A DNA stretch of 64,000 bases from Asparagopsis taxiformis (GCA_030407315.1 JALQPE010002726.1:60588-124587), one strand, 5' to 3'. Positions 51,913-62,707 are shown, numbered from the stretch's first letter. Program-made: numbers and translations. Notes: a model not told the origin generated them from the letters alone.

Positions 51913-52068
51913 TGTAGCCCGCCGGCGCTATTCGCTGAAATCGCTACTGGCACTTGTGATTACCTGCAGATATCGATAGGGGCACTGTACTGCTGTGCCG
52001 TACATTCCTCGACCTCTGTAGGCCAGTACCAGGGTCGACCCTGGTACTACATTCGCAACAGTCGATCT
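51913..52068 (+). repeat. 3' LTR, 156 bp
   Basis: Identical, as far as I can read, to the LTR at 47306. It is followed directly by the dispersed minisatellite-bearing repeat. Confidence 0.85.
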
Positions 52069-52912
52069 CGTCTGTGTTTTCGGAAGTGGACGCGGACGTC
52101 CAGTCTCTCTAGTACGGGTCCTAGTCGGCCCCGAGATTTACTAGAACAAATGAACGTCCGCGTCCAAAAAAAAATAAAAATTTTTTGGATGCGGACGTCC
52201 ACTTTCTCTAGTACATATGGCGGAATACTAGGGCCCGACATCCACTTTCTCTAGTACATATGGCGGAATACTAGGACCCGACATCCACTTTCTCTAGTAC
52301 GTTTGGCGGAATACTAGGACCCGACATCCACTTTCTCTAGTACATATGGCGGAATACTAGGACCCGACATCCACTTTCTCTAGTACATATGGCGGAATAC
52401 TAGGACCCGACATCCACTTTCTCTAGTACATATGGCGGAATACTAGGACCCGACATCCACTTTCTCTAGTACATATGGCGGAATACTAGGACCCGACATC
52501 CACTTTCTCTAGTACATATGGCGGAATACTAGGACCCGACATCCACTTTCTCTAGTACATATGGCGGAATACTAGGACCCGACATCCACTTTCTCTAGTA
52601 CATATGGCGGAATACTAGGACCCGACATCCAGTATACAATATATCAGCGAAAACCGGGAGGGAAGAAATTACAGCGGATGGTAAATTCAGGGCCCATATC
52701 GGACCGTATTTTATTCTCTCATTTAGGAAACTGCTCGTATACAATACGTCTCTCTAGAATAGGGAATACATATCTGGTCAGAATAGGAAATAAATACCCG
52801 GTTAGAATAGGAAATAAATACCCGGTTAGAATAGGAAATACGTATCCAGCCAGAATACAAAATACCTGTCAGCATATCGTCGATCACCCATCTCCCTCAC
52901 TATCGCGTTCTC
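52069..52912 (-). repeat. Dispersed minisatellite-bearing repeat, right copy (inverted)
   Basis: 844-bp inverted counterpart of 22777-23297. It has ten instead of two 43-bp units and four instead of five 24-bp units. Both outer borders are sharp against unrelated flanks. Confidence 0.85.
52201..52630. repeat. Minisatellite, ten 43-bp units
   Basis: Ten head-to-tail 43-bp units with very few differences (core ATATGGCGGAATACTAGG). The unit contains CTAGTAC and GTCGGG/CCCGAC words. The near identity of units suggests recent expansion by slippage or unequal exchange. There are no spacers, so it is not a CRISPR array. Confidence 0.92.
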
Positions 52913-53179
52913 CCTACCATCCGAACGCCATGCACCACCATCCGCACATACTGCAAGAACCCTCACGACCTAGATTACAAAAAATACGCTCCTTCCCAAT
53001 ACCATCCCCGCTTTCCTCGACACCACCCCAGCCCATTAAATCATCAAGACATCAAACACGAACATGGTCAGCAAAATCTTACACCACTTGAAACGCACTC
53101 TCACTTCTATCGTATGCCCCAAAATATACACATACCAGAAACACCTCACAGCTTCATTCCCCATCTTCCTACATCCCTT

Positions 53180-54256
53180 CTTCACTCTCCTTCAGTCCTG
53201 CCGTTCCTGCTTCACCACTCCTGCATCACATACACAACATCAGAATCAACCACAACAGTCAGACTCAAAAGCAACGCTTACCACGACAGATATCCTAGAA
53301 ACTCCCTTACTTACCTCTCCGAGAGGATGACTGAATCATCCATCCTACACAAAATACAAACCATGATCCAAAAACCTTGCAATGAATAATCAAAGTCAGC
53401 AGTCCATATCTTCGCAAAACAAGTCTTGGTGCTCAGTAAAACTTACCTTCTGTCATCAACATTCCTGCATCATCTACACAACATCGGAATCAACCACAAC
53501 AGTCAGACTCAAAACCAACCTTCCATCACAGCATACTTTCAAAACTCGCACACTTACCTTCGCTCCACACAATACACACCATGACTCAATAGGCTTCCAA
53601 TGAAAAATATCGCATCAACGGAAATAGTCAGACTCAAAACCAACCTTCCCTCGCTGCTTACTTTCAAAACTCGCACACTTACTTTACCTGTTCCATCCTG
53701 CACACAATAAAAACCATAAATCACGTAATCGTGTAGCCAAGAAAAGTAGTCAGCATTCCGCATCTTCGCACAACCGGTCTGGGCGCCCAATGTGACTTAC
53801 CTTCCGTCATCACTATTCCTCCATCACCTACGCAACATCGGATTCAATCGCAACAGTCAGATTGAAAACCAACGTTTCCCTCGCTACATACCCTGAGAAC
53901 TCGCAAATGTACCTCTCATCCATCCTACACACAATACAAACCATGATCCAAAAACCTTGCAATTAACAATAATCATAGTCAGCAGTCCATATCTTCGCAA
54001 AGCACATCTTGGCACTCAATGAAACTTACCTTCCGTCATCAACATTCCTGCATCATCTACACAACATCGGAATCAACCACAACAGTCAGACTCAAAATCA
54101 ACCTTCCCTCACAGCATACTTTCAAAACTTCACGTACCTCTCTTCCATCCTCCGCTCAATACACACCATCAGTCAACAGGCTTCCCATGAAAAATATCGC
54201 ATCAACGGAAATAGTCAGACTCAAAACCCACGCTTCCCTCAACGCATACCCTCGAG
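53180..54256. repeat. Degenerate repeat array with recurring splice-donor-like words
   Basis: Blocks such as CATCATCTACACAACATCGG, GTCAGACTCAAAACCAACC and AAATATCGCATCAACGG recur three or more times at irregular spacing (for example 53455, 53800 and 54040). On the minus strand several blocks contain GAAGGTAAGT, a perfect 5' splice site. The units may derive from a duplicated exon border. No ORF is conserved. Confidence 0.65.
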
Positions 54257-54275
54257 GGTAGAGGATGGAACGAAG

Positions 54276-54313
54276 GTACGTGCGCGAATCTTGATCAAGA
54301 TTCGCGCACGTAC
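54276..54313. repeat. Perfect 38-bp palindrome
   Basis: Both arms read GTACGTGCGCGAATCTTGA, without spacer (centre TTGATCAA). It lies about 600 bp upstream of the transposase gene. No second copy near the far end of the two-gene unit was found. Confidence 0.9.
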
Positions 54314-54910
54314 AAAGCAAAGTCGGTCAAAGAAGATCAGTCGGTGATGAGGGCGGAGTGGAGCCTGCGGCGTCGACCGGACAGCTTTCTGCGTCCGCTT
54401 AAGTCTTGCTGTGCATACTCGAAATCATCACCGGCAGTGAGATTGAGTATGGCCCAAGCCATGGTCTCTGAATCCCCGAACAATGAGATCCGGATCGAGA
54501 ACAACGAATATAAACATATAATCATATATATGAGAATCCATTTGCTTTCCTTACATGATCTGTGGCATATCCGCTGTAAAGCACATTCAGATTCCACGAA
54601 GTTTGGAAATAAAAAAGTTTATTATTACAAATGAATTAATTGAAAATTCATCTCCCAGGGCAGTCGTTCGTCCTTCCATGCACACGTTGCCAGCACGCAA
54701 TGTGATGTAACAGTTGGAAATGATTGAACTCTCGGTTAAATTCCACCGTTGGGATGTCAGCTGGAGTGAGCACAAAACTACTACCCAAAAAACTACGAAC
54801 ACGTTACATTCCAAGTCTCGAAAGCACCACAAAAATAAAATTGGTCGCATCTGGACGGCACAGTCTCCCCTGTTCAGCTCGCAATCCTCCCTTTTGCGTC
54901 AAAACTCGAC

Positions 54911-57900
54911 ATGGAATGCAAGTATGAAGGGTGCTTCTACTACTGCGTAGATGCTTATGCGCTCGCGCTGCATGAGCGAACGTGTCGCTACCGTTTCAAC
55001 CCCTCTCCCCAACATTTCAACAACGCTCGTGTCCCTGCCGTCACCCATGAGCCTGCTCGAAACGGCGACCATGATTCCCCGCAACCCAGCTCCCCAGACC
55101 CAGAATCTGGTCGTGCTTCCTCCAGCGACTCACCCTGTGACGCTTCACTGCCACCAACCTCAACCCCCTCCCGCGCAGACCTCCTCGTGCAATCCCTCGC
55201 CGCCAGTCTCACAACCCTCGAGTACAAGGCCGGCGCTGGCCGCGTGAGCGAAGTCATCACCATCCTACAAGACCCCGCATTCTCCCTAGAAAAGTTCAAC
55301 AGCGCCGTTCGCACCGTAGAAGAATGTCGCCACGTTACCGCTTCCATGGTCGAAACACATTTCCGCACCGAAGGTTACAAGAGCCACATCATTCCAGACA
55401 AAACTGGTAAGTACTCGGCACAGCTGTACCTCCGCGACCCAGTCGACATGCTCCGCAGGCAGTTAGCACTGGCTAACGACCAAAATACTCTCTTCCACCC
55501 CTCCCCACAGACCGCCCCAGACGGCACCGCAATATTTTCTCATCCCCTACACACAGAATTCGCGAAAACGCTGCACCAGGTTACTAGACAGCGCGTGCAG
55601 CTCTCGGAAGATCCACAGGTCGTATGGGCAGAGGAAAATGATCCCACCGCTTCCTCCTTTGCCGGCCTCCTCCAAGTGTACTCCGACAAGAGCAGCACAA
55701 GCCTCAAGAGCTCCGCAATCGTCGCATACCCCATACACGTCACACTGCTCAACTTCTCCGCCCCCCTCCGTCGCCACTGCATCCGTACCGGCCTCACCAT
55801 CGTCGGGTATCTTCCGTACATTGTTAACCCTTCGTCCAACGCCTTGTTCGGTGATGAAATGCCGACAACCTCTAGTTCTGCTAGTCGCGCTCGCAAAATT
55901 GATATTCTTCATAAAGCACTCGAAAAAGTGTTTTCGTCCCTATCCACCGCGTTCTCTTCCGGGTTCCCCTGCACAGACTCCACTGCAACTGCCCGCCAAT
56001 GCTTTCCCATCCTAGCCAATTATTGCTGCGACTTTCCAGAGGCCAAAGAGCTCTCATGCACTCGCAACAGCACTACCACCACACATCCCTGCCACCGCTG
56101 CTACATCCCCGCCACTCAACTTGAATCCAGCGCGCCACACCAGCCCCGCTCCCTCGATGATACACGCTCTGCACGCCAAGAGAGCGCTCAGGAGCATACA
56201 ACTGCTCCGCTCGAAGCTCTCTCCCTCCTCGAACAACACTCTGTCCTCGAATCGACCGCTCTTTTACCCACCAACAGTCCCCTAGACCCCTACAACATTT
56301 TCTCCTTCGAGCCTCTGCACAATCTCCACCTCGGCATCTCAAAGCTCATCAAACAGTGCATTGTCCACCGCCTCAGCTCCCCAGACCTCACCACCACTGC
56401 CTCCCATTCCGGGACACCTCGCACCTTCAAGAAGGTGAAAAAATCCATCCTCGCCGGCTCAAACAGCATTCTGTCCGCTATCGAACGCGACTACTACATC
56501 ACCGGTCTTCATGTCGACTTCTCCAAGGGTGAGAAGGGCACCAATTTGAACGGCCTCTTCACGGAGGACGGCATACGCGGCATGCTCGCAGCCAAAGACT
56601 ATCACCATGTCGACATGGTGTTCCCTTTCATCGCAGCATTCATTGACACATGCTGTGACGAAGTAGATACAGCCCCCCTCACTTCCATCTGCACGCAATA
56701 CTCTGACCTCGTCGCATGGGTCATGAAACGCGGTCGCATCAAGCACTGGACTGCCGCCGAACTAGAAAGCCTCCAGAACTCCATTTCCTATTTCAAACAA
56801 TCAATGCTCTCCACCCTCGGCCCATTCCACACCACAGGTCTCAAAACTTTCAAGTTCCATCTTCTAGACCATCTTCCCGGTGACTTGCAGAGATATGGCG
56901 CCCTGGAACACATTGATGCAGGCCCCTACGAACACTCGCATCTTCTGTTCAAACAGAGTTATAGGAAAACCTCTCGAAGGCGCTCCACAGCCATGGAAGA
57001 GACTATTCGCCACATGGAATTCTCCTTGGCCACTCCAACTGGTCATACCCCATCGAACACATTGGGAAACGCACGCATGATATCGCCCACAGACGGTGCA
57101 GTACTCGTTCGCGACGGATTCACCGTTGCACTGCACGACTTTGCCTCCCTGCTGCCCGATGCAACCCTCCTCGTTGCAGATATCGACGGACAGCCCGATC
57201 CTGCCACTCTTTTGCCGCTGCACAACTCCTCGTTCCCGTCTGGCACCATAACGCTATTCCAGCAACTCGGTGACACAGCTGCACAAGCGTTCCTCACCCT
57301 CGCTAGACTGCGCGCCACGGCAGAAGGCCCTCCAATACATGACATGGACATTTCCGTCACCGTGGTAAAGTCCGCCTACGTCATGGGAGGGTACGTCCCA
57401 GATGCCGACGACTTTGACCCGCACAGTGGCATGCTTCGCCCCACAAACGTGTCGAGGCACAAGCAGCAGCGCGTCTTTGCAACTTCATCGTTCGGCCCCG
57501 CAAAGAGATCGCAGTACTCCTTTGTCGTCATCTCCGGAACTGCCGATGACTACAGAACCATATGGGTAGGGCGCGTCCTGGCACTGGTACGCCTGCAGTC
57601 TCCAAACCTGTTTCAACCTGTAGAACTCGCTTTCGTTCAGTATATGACCTGCTTTGCCCCAAAAACCGCTGTGGAAAAATCACTTGGGTGCATTTGTTTA
57701 AAGTGGTCCACATGGGACCCGGACAACGGATCCGTTGACAGCAATGACACTGCATCCCACAGTGCAGGTGGTCCTTGGTTTGACCTCATTCCTGCATCTA
57801 CTATATCTGGCACCGTGCACATCGTACGAAGTAACTTTCCAGTCAAGCCATTTACGAAACAAATGCACTGGTCGGACCACCGTTTCTATCTCAACCGCTT

Positions 57901-57949
57901 CTACACCAACACTGATTACCAATTCACAGATGATAATGAAGAAGAATAA
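54911..57949 (+). CDS. Plavaka/CACTA-like DNA transposase
   Basis: 1012 codons in one uninterrupted exon, ATG at 54911. The N-terminus has a C-x4-C-x12-H-x3-C zinc finger (C3, C8, H21, C25). After a disordered part come family stretches: YPIHVTLLNFSAPLRR...GYLPYIV (about 275-300), the CCDFPEAKEL...PCHRC block (about 370-395, the place of a catalytic Asp and a CxxC), EPLHNLHLGISK (466-477) and ALEHIDAGPYEHSH (about 663-676). These match the fungal Plavaka group and, more distantly, plant CACTA TNP2 transposases. The full-length frame suggests a potentially active source copy. It is convergent with the 761-codon gene, 77 bp apart. Terminal repeats were not identified. Confidence 0.78.
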   Translation: MECKYEGCFYYCVDAYALALHERTCRYRFNPSPQHFNNARVPAVTHEPARNGDHDSPQPSSPDPESGRASSSDSPCDASLPPTSTPSRADLLVQSLAASLTTLEYKAGAGRVSEVITILQDPAFSLEKFNSAVRTVEECRHVTASMVETHFRTEGYKSHIIPDKTGKYSAQLYLRDPVDMLRRQLALANDQNTLFHPSPQTAPDGTAIFSHPLHTEFAKTLHQVTRQRVQLSEDPQVVWAEENDPTASSFAGLLQVYSDKSSTSLKSSAIVAYPIHVTLLNFSAPLRRHCIRTGLTIVGYLPYIVNPSSNALFGDEMPTTSSSASRARKIDILHKALEKVFSSLSTAFSSGFPCTDSTATARQCFPILANYCCDFPEAKELSCTRNSTTTTHPCHRCYIPATQLESSAPHQPRSLDDTRSARQESAQEHTTAPLEALSLLEQHSVLESTALLPTNSPLDPYNIFSFEPLHNLHLGISKLIKQCIVHRLSSPDLTTTASHSGTPRTFKKVKKSILAGSNSILSAIERDYYITGLHVDFSKGEKGTNLNGLFTEDGIRGMLAAKDYHHVDMVFPFIAAFIDTCCDEVDTAPLTSICTQYSDLVAWVMKRGRIKHWTAAELESLQNSISYFKQSMLSTLGPFHTTGLKTFKFHLLDHLPGDLQRYGALEHIDAGPYEHSHLLFKQSYRKTSRRRSTAMEETIRHMEFSLATPTGHTPSNTLGNARMISPTDGAVLVRDGFTVALHDFASLLPDATLLVADIDGQPDPATLLPLHNSSFPSGTITLFQQLGDTAAQAFLTLARLRATAEGPPIHDMDISVTVVKSAYVMGGYVPDADDFDPHSGMLRPTNVSRHKQQRVFATSSFGPAKRSQYSFVVISGTADDYRTIWVGRVLALVRLQSPNLFQPVELAFVQYMTCFAPKTAVEKSLGCICLKWSTWDPDNGSVDSNDTASHSAGGPWFDLIPASTISGTVHIVRSNFPVKPFTKQMHWSDHRFYLNRFYTNTDYQFTDDNEEE

Positions 57950-58026
57950 ATCTAAATCGCAGCACTCTATTGATAATGTACTACATGATAAACCTTCTAG
58001 TCAACGTCACATTTACTGCACTAATT

Positions 58027-60312
58027 TCAACCATCCTCCATTACGCAAAAACCGTTATCAGCAGCGGCTGCATGGCGCCGCTCCATGTCCCCATACTGTG
58101 GGGCATTGATTTCGACATTCAGGTTTGCACTCAGGTGTCCAGCATATGGGTCAACGACGAAAAGTTCTGCGCCAATTAGTCCTTGCGCAATCACACAATC
58201 CATTACAGCACCGAGGTTTGACGTAATATGCGATTGAATCCAATCCTCGGACACTAGAACAAGTGATGAGCAGCGGTTTACATCATCAACGACATGAACA
58301 ATTCCAGACCCCTCTCCGCTTTGCCACACTTCAACAGCCTCTCTCGTCACAGTACGGCTTGCAAACACATGCCGTGACTGTGCACTAGTCCGCTGTTCGC
58401 TCTCGACAACGTCCGTTTCTTCCCTTGCTTGCGAGCCTTGGAGACAAGACATGCAGTACACCACCATACCAACTAATTGCTGAAAAGCTACCCCCACATA
58501 TTGACTGTACCGCCTTGTAAACTCCTTCTGCCGTGCACCTCCTTTCCCCTTCGGTTCATCCAAACACTCCACAGTAGTCACTAGCCAAGCATCCAGGCGC
58601 GCCAGCGTTAGTATGCTCGTCTCTATGTCCATTACTTGTTCTGGTCGTATCGAATAACCCCTGAAGATGTCCAGCACATTCACAGCTACTCGGTTGTTAA
58701 ACCATGCATCACCATTCACTTCCATTTCGAAGCTGTCAGGAACCAAGCCTTTGCTGTATCGCAGCTCTGAGAACGGTGCCGTTCGCCACCTCCCCATATC
58801 CAAATCACCGTTACTTTCCCGTTTCAAAAGCTTCTCAGACGCTTCGCGCTTTTGTTCCTCTCGCTCGTCCATCTCAGCTCGCGTCGTCAGCATCGTGCAT
58901 CTAGACATTAATTTCGTGTACCCCAGCGAACCGAACAATCTGTCCCTCGCATTACGCTTCCGTGCACTCATCACGTCGGACAGTTTCTGCGTCACCTTCA
59001 CTTTCAATTCCTTGCTCCCCGCCACAGCCTCTTGACAGCACACACGCTGCTCCTCATCGGAAAACACATCACACCACGGACTTTGACGCAGTACGTGTCG
59101 CACCAAGTCATTCAGCAGATCACTCTCGTCCCTGTACGAAGGTGTATACCACTGCAGATTCTTGATGATATAGCCCGGAGGGGTAGCAATATATCCTACA
59201 CCGTTTTCGCTCCAAAGTGCCCCTTCTACCGGCTCTACCTCGATGGTACGTCCAGTCCAACGTCTCTGCGTTTGTTCCGCTATAGGGTCCAGCTCCATAG
59301 TCTCGTTCTTGCACCACTTTGTCAGGTTTTCCTCAACCGCCCTAAGAACTCCAAGGTATTTCACAGGAATGGCTTTCTGTATTTTCGACTTACCGCCACC
59401 GTGATCACTGATTCTACCTGTTCTCGCAATTGCAGTAAGGCTGGCATTTTCCGCCTGCAGAGTCTTCACCTTAGCCTCCAACGCAACAATCTCCGTGGTG
59501 AGCGCCTTGTTTGCTATGTCCTGGCTAAACACTTTTTTTTCCAGCTCCGCGATCTTCTTCTTCTGCGCATTGATGCGACTCGCCATTAAATCGATGGATT
59601 CCGGCGGATGCAACCTCTCTGCCCTCACCGTCCCCCCATCTCCCACGCTATCGGGAATATGATGTCCTCCATCGCCAATAGCCTGACGTCGCGGGGGCGT
59701 TACGCGCATATTTGGCACCAATGACACTCTGTTGTGACGAGGCCCGCACTCCGGCTGCTCTCTCCCCTCAGTACCACCTGACCGCCGATGATAGTTGGCA
59801 TCCTGTGAACGTTGCTCAGAAACAACATCCCTTGCCGCTATCCTCGGGTCCCTGACTGCATTACCTGCTGGGGCTGATGTACTCGGCATAGTTGGCGCAG
59901 TGGGGGTCACAGCCTCCAGTGTCTCGGGAACCCCCGGCTGGGACTCCGTCTGCAGCACCTCCGCATCTGCCAACCCGGGAGGAACTACCTTTGCCATAGC
60001 ACTCTGCCGCAATTCCAACATGTTTTGAGCCACTATCATGTCATCATCATGATGTTCACTGTCCCTGCGAGCACGCTTGCCTCGGTCAAGCCCCATCTCT
60101 CTCCGCGCCGTTCCTCCTTCCTCACTTTCTCGCTGCGGATCCCCAGATCTGCGCCGGTCCGTCTTGCGACTACCGGACCGCGGTTCAATGCTGCCGGTAG
60201 GCCCAGACCGCTTCTTCGCACGGGATTGTCGGGCACTCGATACAGCAGCTGCTGACCGGGTTTTCTGGAGGCCCGGAGGCTTTGGAGCTTTCTTCGCAAT
60301 ACGCGGCGGCAT
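58027..60312 (-). CDS. Coiled-coil protein, possible second gene of the transposon
   Basis: 761 codons, single exon, ATG at 60312. The first 230 residues are basic and disordered (KKAPKPP, RAKKRSG, several RR/KR patches, likely nuclear). A leucine-heptad coiled coil spans about 243-296. The remainder (300-761) is a globular, unrecognised domain with several Cys and Trp. The gene is tail-to-tail with the transposase and ends 77 bp from it. A two-gene layout with a transposase and a second DNA-binding or accessory protein is known for CACTA elements (TNPA/TNPD). That this is such a partner is inference from position. No similarity to BEN, C2H2 or Myb domains was recognised. Confidence 0.65.
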   Translation of the reverse strand: MPPRIAKKAPKPPGLQKTRSAAAVSSARQSRAKKRSGPTGSIEPRSGSRKTDRRRSGDPQRESEEGGTARREMGLDRGKRARRDSEHHDDDMIVAQNMLELRQSAMAKVVPPGLADAEVLQTESQPGVPETLEAVTPTAPTMPSTSAPAGNAVRDPRIAARDVVSEQRSQDANYHRRSGGTEGREQPECGPRHNRVSLVPNMRVTPPRRQAIGDGGHHIPDSVGDGGTVRAERLHPPESIDLMASRINAQKKKIAELEKKVFSQDIANKALTTEIVALEAKVKTLQAENASLTAIARTGRISDHGGGKSKIQKAIPVKYLGVLRAVEENLTKWCKNETMELDPIAEQTQRRWTGRTIEVEPVEGALWSENGVGYIATPPGYIIKNLQWYTPSYRDESDLLNDLVRHVLRQSPWCDVFSDEEQRVCCQEAVAGSKELKVKVTQKLSDVMSARKRNARDRLFGSLGYTKLMSRCTMLTTRAEMDEREEQKREASEKLLKRESNGDLDMGRWRTAPFSELRYSKGLVPDSFEMEVNGDAWFNNRVAVNVLDIFRGYSIRPEQVMDIETSILTLARLDAWLVTTVECLDEPKGKGGARQKEFTRRYSQYVGVAFQQLVGMVVYCMSCLQGSQAREETDVVESEQRTSAQSRHVFASRTVTREAVEVWQSGEGSGIVHVVDDVNRCSSLVLVSEDWIQSHITSNLGAVMDCVIAQGLIGAELFVVDPYAGHLSANLNVEINAPQYGDMERRHAAAADNGFCVMEDG

Positions 60313-60545
60313 AATGAAGCTTTCCCGGAAGCGATGGAACGATTGAGTTGCACGAGATACAAAAAAGATTGCTGTATAGTGTCGGTAACCACAACGGTCT
60401 GCGATGAACGTTCAGGTCAGGTCAAGTACCGGATAATACGCCAACAGCCCAGATTGTATACGGTAGGCAGTCATCAACAGTATTTAATGAGGTACAATTA
60501 CAGCTGTCGAGCTAGGCCGCGAGCACCCCTATGTCCGGAAGACGT

Positions 60546-60710
60546 CCTGATTTGAATTAAAATTTGGGCTATTCTCAAAAACATGCACATGTGAACATGT
60601 TTTTGAGATGGGGGTGTGCCGTACGGCACAATCGACCGCCCAAATCGATGTTTTTTGCAATATTTTTTTGTGCCCGAAATTTTAGAATTTCTGGGCTGGC
60701 CAGCAATGCA
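60546..60710 (+). repeat. Palindrome-rich 165-bp repeat, copy 1
   Basis: Starts CCTGATTTGAATTAAAATTT and ends GGCCAGCAATGCA. It contains a hairpin (AAAAACATG...CATGTTTTT), the perfect palindrome GTGCCGTACGGCAC and a second hairpin near GAAATTTTAGAATTTC. Copies 2 and 3 lie at 60934 and 62192. Confidence 0.9.
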
Positions 60711-60933
60711 ATCGAGCTGGACATCCACCGGACGTCCATTTCAGGTTGGTCGTGAGAGAGCGGGGCGGGACCATGATGGAACAAGGACCAAGACCTGTCC
60801 CTGGCGTATTGAGCCTGAAATTGACCCTTCGTCAGACGCCATTTAGCCTTACAGTTGGTGCTTACAGAAGCCAGTGATGACCCCGCTCGGGGCGGCGGTC
60901 GGTTCCTGGGGCCGTTGTGGCCAAATTAGACAC

Positions 60934-61097
60934 CCTGATTTGAATTAAAATTTGGGCTATTCTCAAAAACATGCACATGTGAACATGTTTTTGAAATGGG
61001 GGTGTGCCGTACGGCACAATCGGCCGCCCAAATCAAGGTTTTTTACAATATTTTTGCTGCCCGAAATTCTACAATTTCTGGGCTGGCCAGTAATGCA
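60934..61097 (+). repeat. Palindrome-rich 165-bp repeat, copy 2
   Basis: The same borders as copy 1 with about ten substitutions. The GTGCCGTACGGCAC palindrome and the AAAAACATG hairpin are unchanged. Confidence 0.9.
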
Positions 61098-61570
61098 TTA
61101 GCTATGTGCTCTAAACCGATTCTAACAAGCAGAAAGAATCCTCTCCTTCATGACGATGCTCTCGAATTGAGTGCAATGCAACGGACTCCCTCCAGGAGAA
61201 CGACAAAGCATCGTCTTTTGCAAGACATTTTCGTACGAAAAATAATCGAAACACATATTTGACTTTAACCTAACAGCTATCGCGAGCACCGTACTCAGCT
61301 AAATTTCCTCTGTAATTTCCTTCCTCCAACCAATCAATAGCCGCTTGGTCACAGGCTTAAAAGCCTTCCACTATTTGTCCTATCCATCGAAGAGGGTTCG
61401 ATCCAGGCCTTGATGGGTGTGGAACCCGAGAACTTGAAAATGGAACATATTGCGACAGAGATGAGATGTCATTCTCTTTCGTTTACTTTTTCTAACAAGA
61501 TTCTAAACGTCTACGCAGCGGAACGAACCCAATGTCGTCCGTCCGTTTTCAGCCCGGTGAGATGTTTTTG

Positions 61571-61920
61571 CCATTAACGGAGGTGGAGGCGGCTATGGAG
61601 GAAGCCTGCGGTTCGGGTATTCTTTCCATTAACGGAGGTGGAGGTGGCGGCTTTGGAGGAAGCCTGGAGAACATGTGAGATGTCAGTACCCATGGATCAC
61701 AAGAAAAACATGTAGAGGTCCAGTTTGGATATTGTTGCCATTAACGGAGGCGGAGGAGGCGGCTACGGTGGAAGCCTGGAGAGCATGTGAGATGTCAGTA
61801 CCCATGGATCACATGAAGAACATGTTGAGGTGCGGTTCGGATATTCTTTCCATTAACGGAGGCGGAGGAGGCGGCTACGGTGGAAGCCTGGAGAAGAATA
61901 GAATAGTCCTATACCCATGG
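61571..61920 (+). repeat. Degenerate glycine-rich-coding tandem array
   Basis: The block CCATTAACGGAGG plus GGAGG/GGCGG repeats and GGAAGCCTGGAGA recurs at 61571, 61626, about 61739 and 61851, with units of 55-115 bp. In one frame it reads INGGGGGGYGGSLE. Stops between units prevent a long ORF, so it looks like decayed coding repeats. Confidence 0.7.
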
Positions 61921-62191
61921 ATCACAAGTAGACGTAGTTGGGCTCCTTTTCGAAGCCCATTCGTCTCTTGAATAAATTTAGCACCCAAATCATATACGAT
62001 TGCCGAGTTGACACCCCGTATGTCTCGTTGGTAGAAATAGCAGGGGTTCCACCACTCAGCTGGCGGGAAGTAGTTACTGATTATATGAGATATGGCTTAG
62101 CTCCCGCCAAAACCGATAGCTCTGGGCTCAGGTTCTCCAAATGTGGTTATACGAATGTGTTCTGACAATGGTAGAAGACGAATATCTGCAT

Positions 62192-62356
62192 CCTGCTTTG
62201 AATTAAAATTTGGGCTATTCTCAAAAACATGCACATGTGAACATGTTTTTGAGATGGGGGTGTGCCGTACGGCACAATCGACCGCCGAAATCGATGTTTT
62301 TTGCAATATTTTTTTCTGCCCGAAATTGTAGAATTTCTGGGCTGGCCAGCAATGCA
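62192..62356 (+). repeat. Palindrome-rich 165-bp repeat, copy 3
   Basis: Nearly identical to copy 1; only about six differences were seen. Flanking sequence differs in all three copies, with sharp ends. Confidence 0.9.
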
Positions 62357-62707
62357 TCTGAGTCGGACATCCCCACGTCCAGTGGCCGTCCGGATTTCGC
62401 TCACCTGGTAAGCGTGAGGCACCTGTGTCAACCTATGTGACTGGCGGCCTTGCAGTACAACACTCAAAGGCAGGGAATCACAATCTTTTTAAAATTTTTT
62501 CGCTACTACGTATCCGTCACAACTTATTACCTACACCGGTTACGGGTTTCAAGACCTTTCCAGTGCTGTGTACCCGTATACTCTGTTCCGTTCGATATCA
62601 ACCAGTGTTCCTCACGAAAGAGTGCAAACGTCACGAGATACGTCGTCAAATTTGACTGTCTCGCCGAGCGGTCGCCATCCTGTACCGAATTTTCCACTCA
62701 TTCCATT

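Larger units (their letters stand above)
47306..52068 (+). mobile_element. Degenerate Ty3/gypsy-type LTR retrotransposon
   Basis: Bounded by two 156-bp LTRs (47306-47461 and 51913-52068) that appear identical. Inside, in order, are gag, a zinc-knuckle/protease part, RT-RNase H and integrase, spread over four frames with stops. Identical LTRs suggest recent insertion, which conflicts with the broken coding region; the element may have moved in trans. No target duplication is visible, since the 3' LTR abuts the dispersed repeat at 52069. Confidence 0.85.
60313..62707. other. Gene-free, repeat-bearing spacer
   Basis: Contains three copies of a 165-bp palindrome-rich repeat and a glycine-codon-rich tandem array (listed separately) but no supported gene. 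Confidence 0.5.

Noticed and set aside
52201..52630. CRISPR-like array
   Set aside because: Units are contiguous 43-mers without spacers, in a eukaryotic context.
22777..52912. A single 30-kb giant transposon bounded by the inverted repeats at 22.8 and 52.1 kb
   Set aside because: The interior is a mosaic of unrelated elements. The repeat ends are not terminal-inverted in themselves, no target duplication is seen, and a Ty3-type LTR directly abuts the right copy. A dispersed repeat explains it better.
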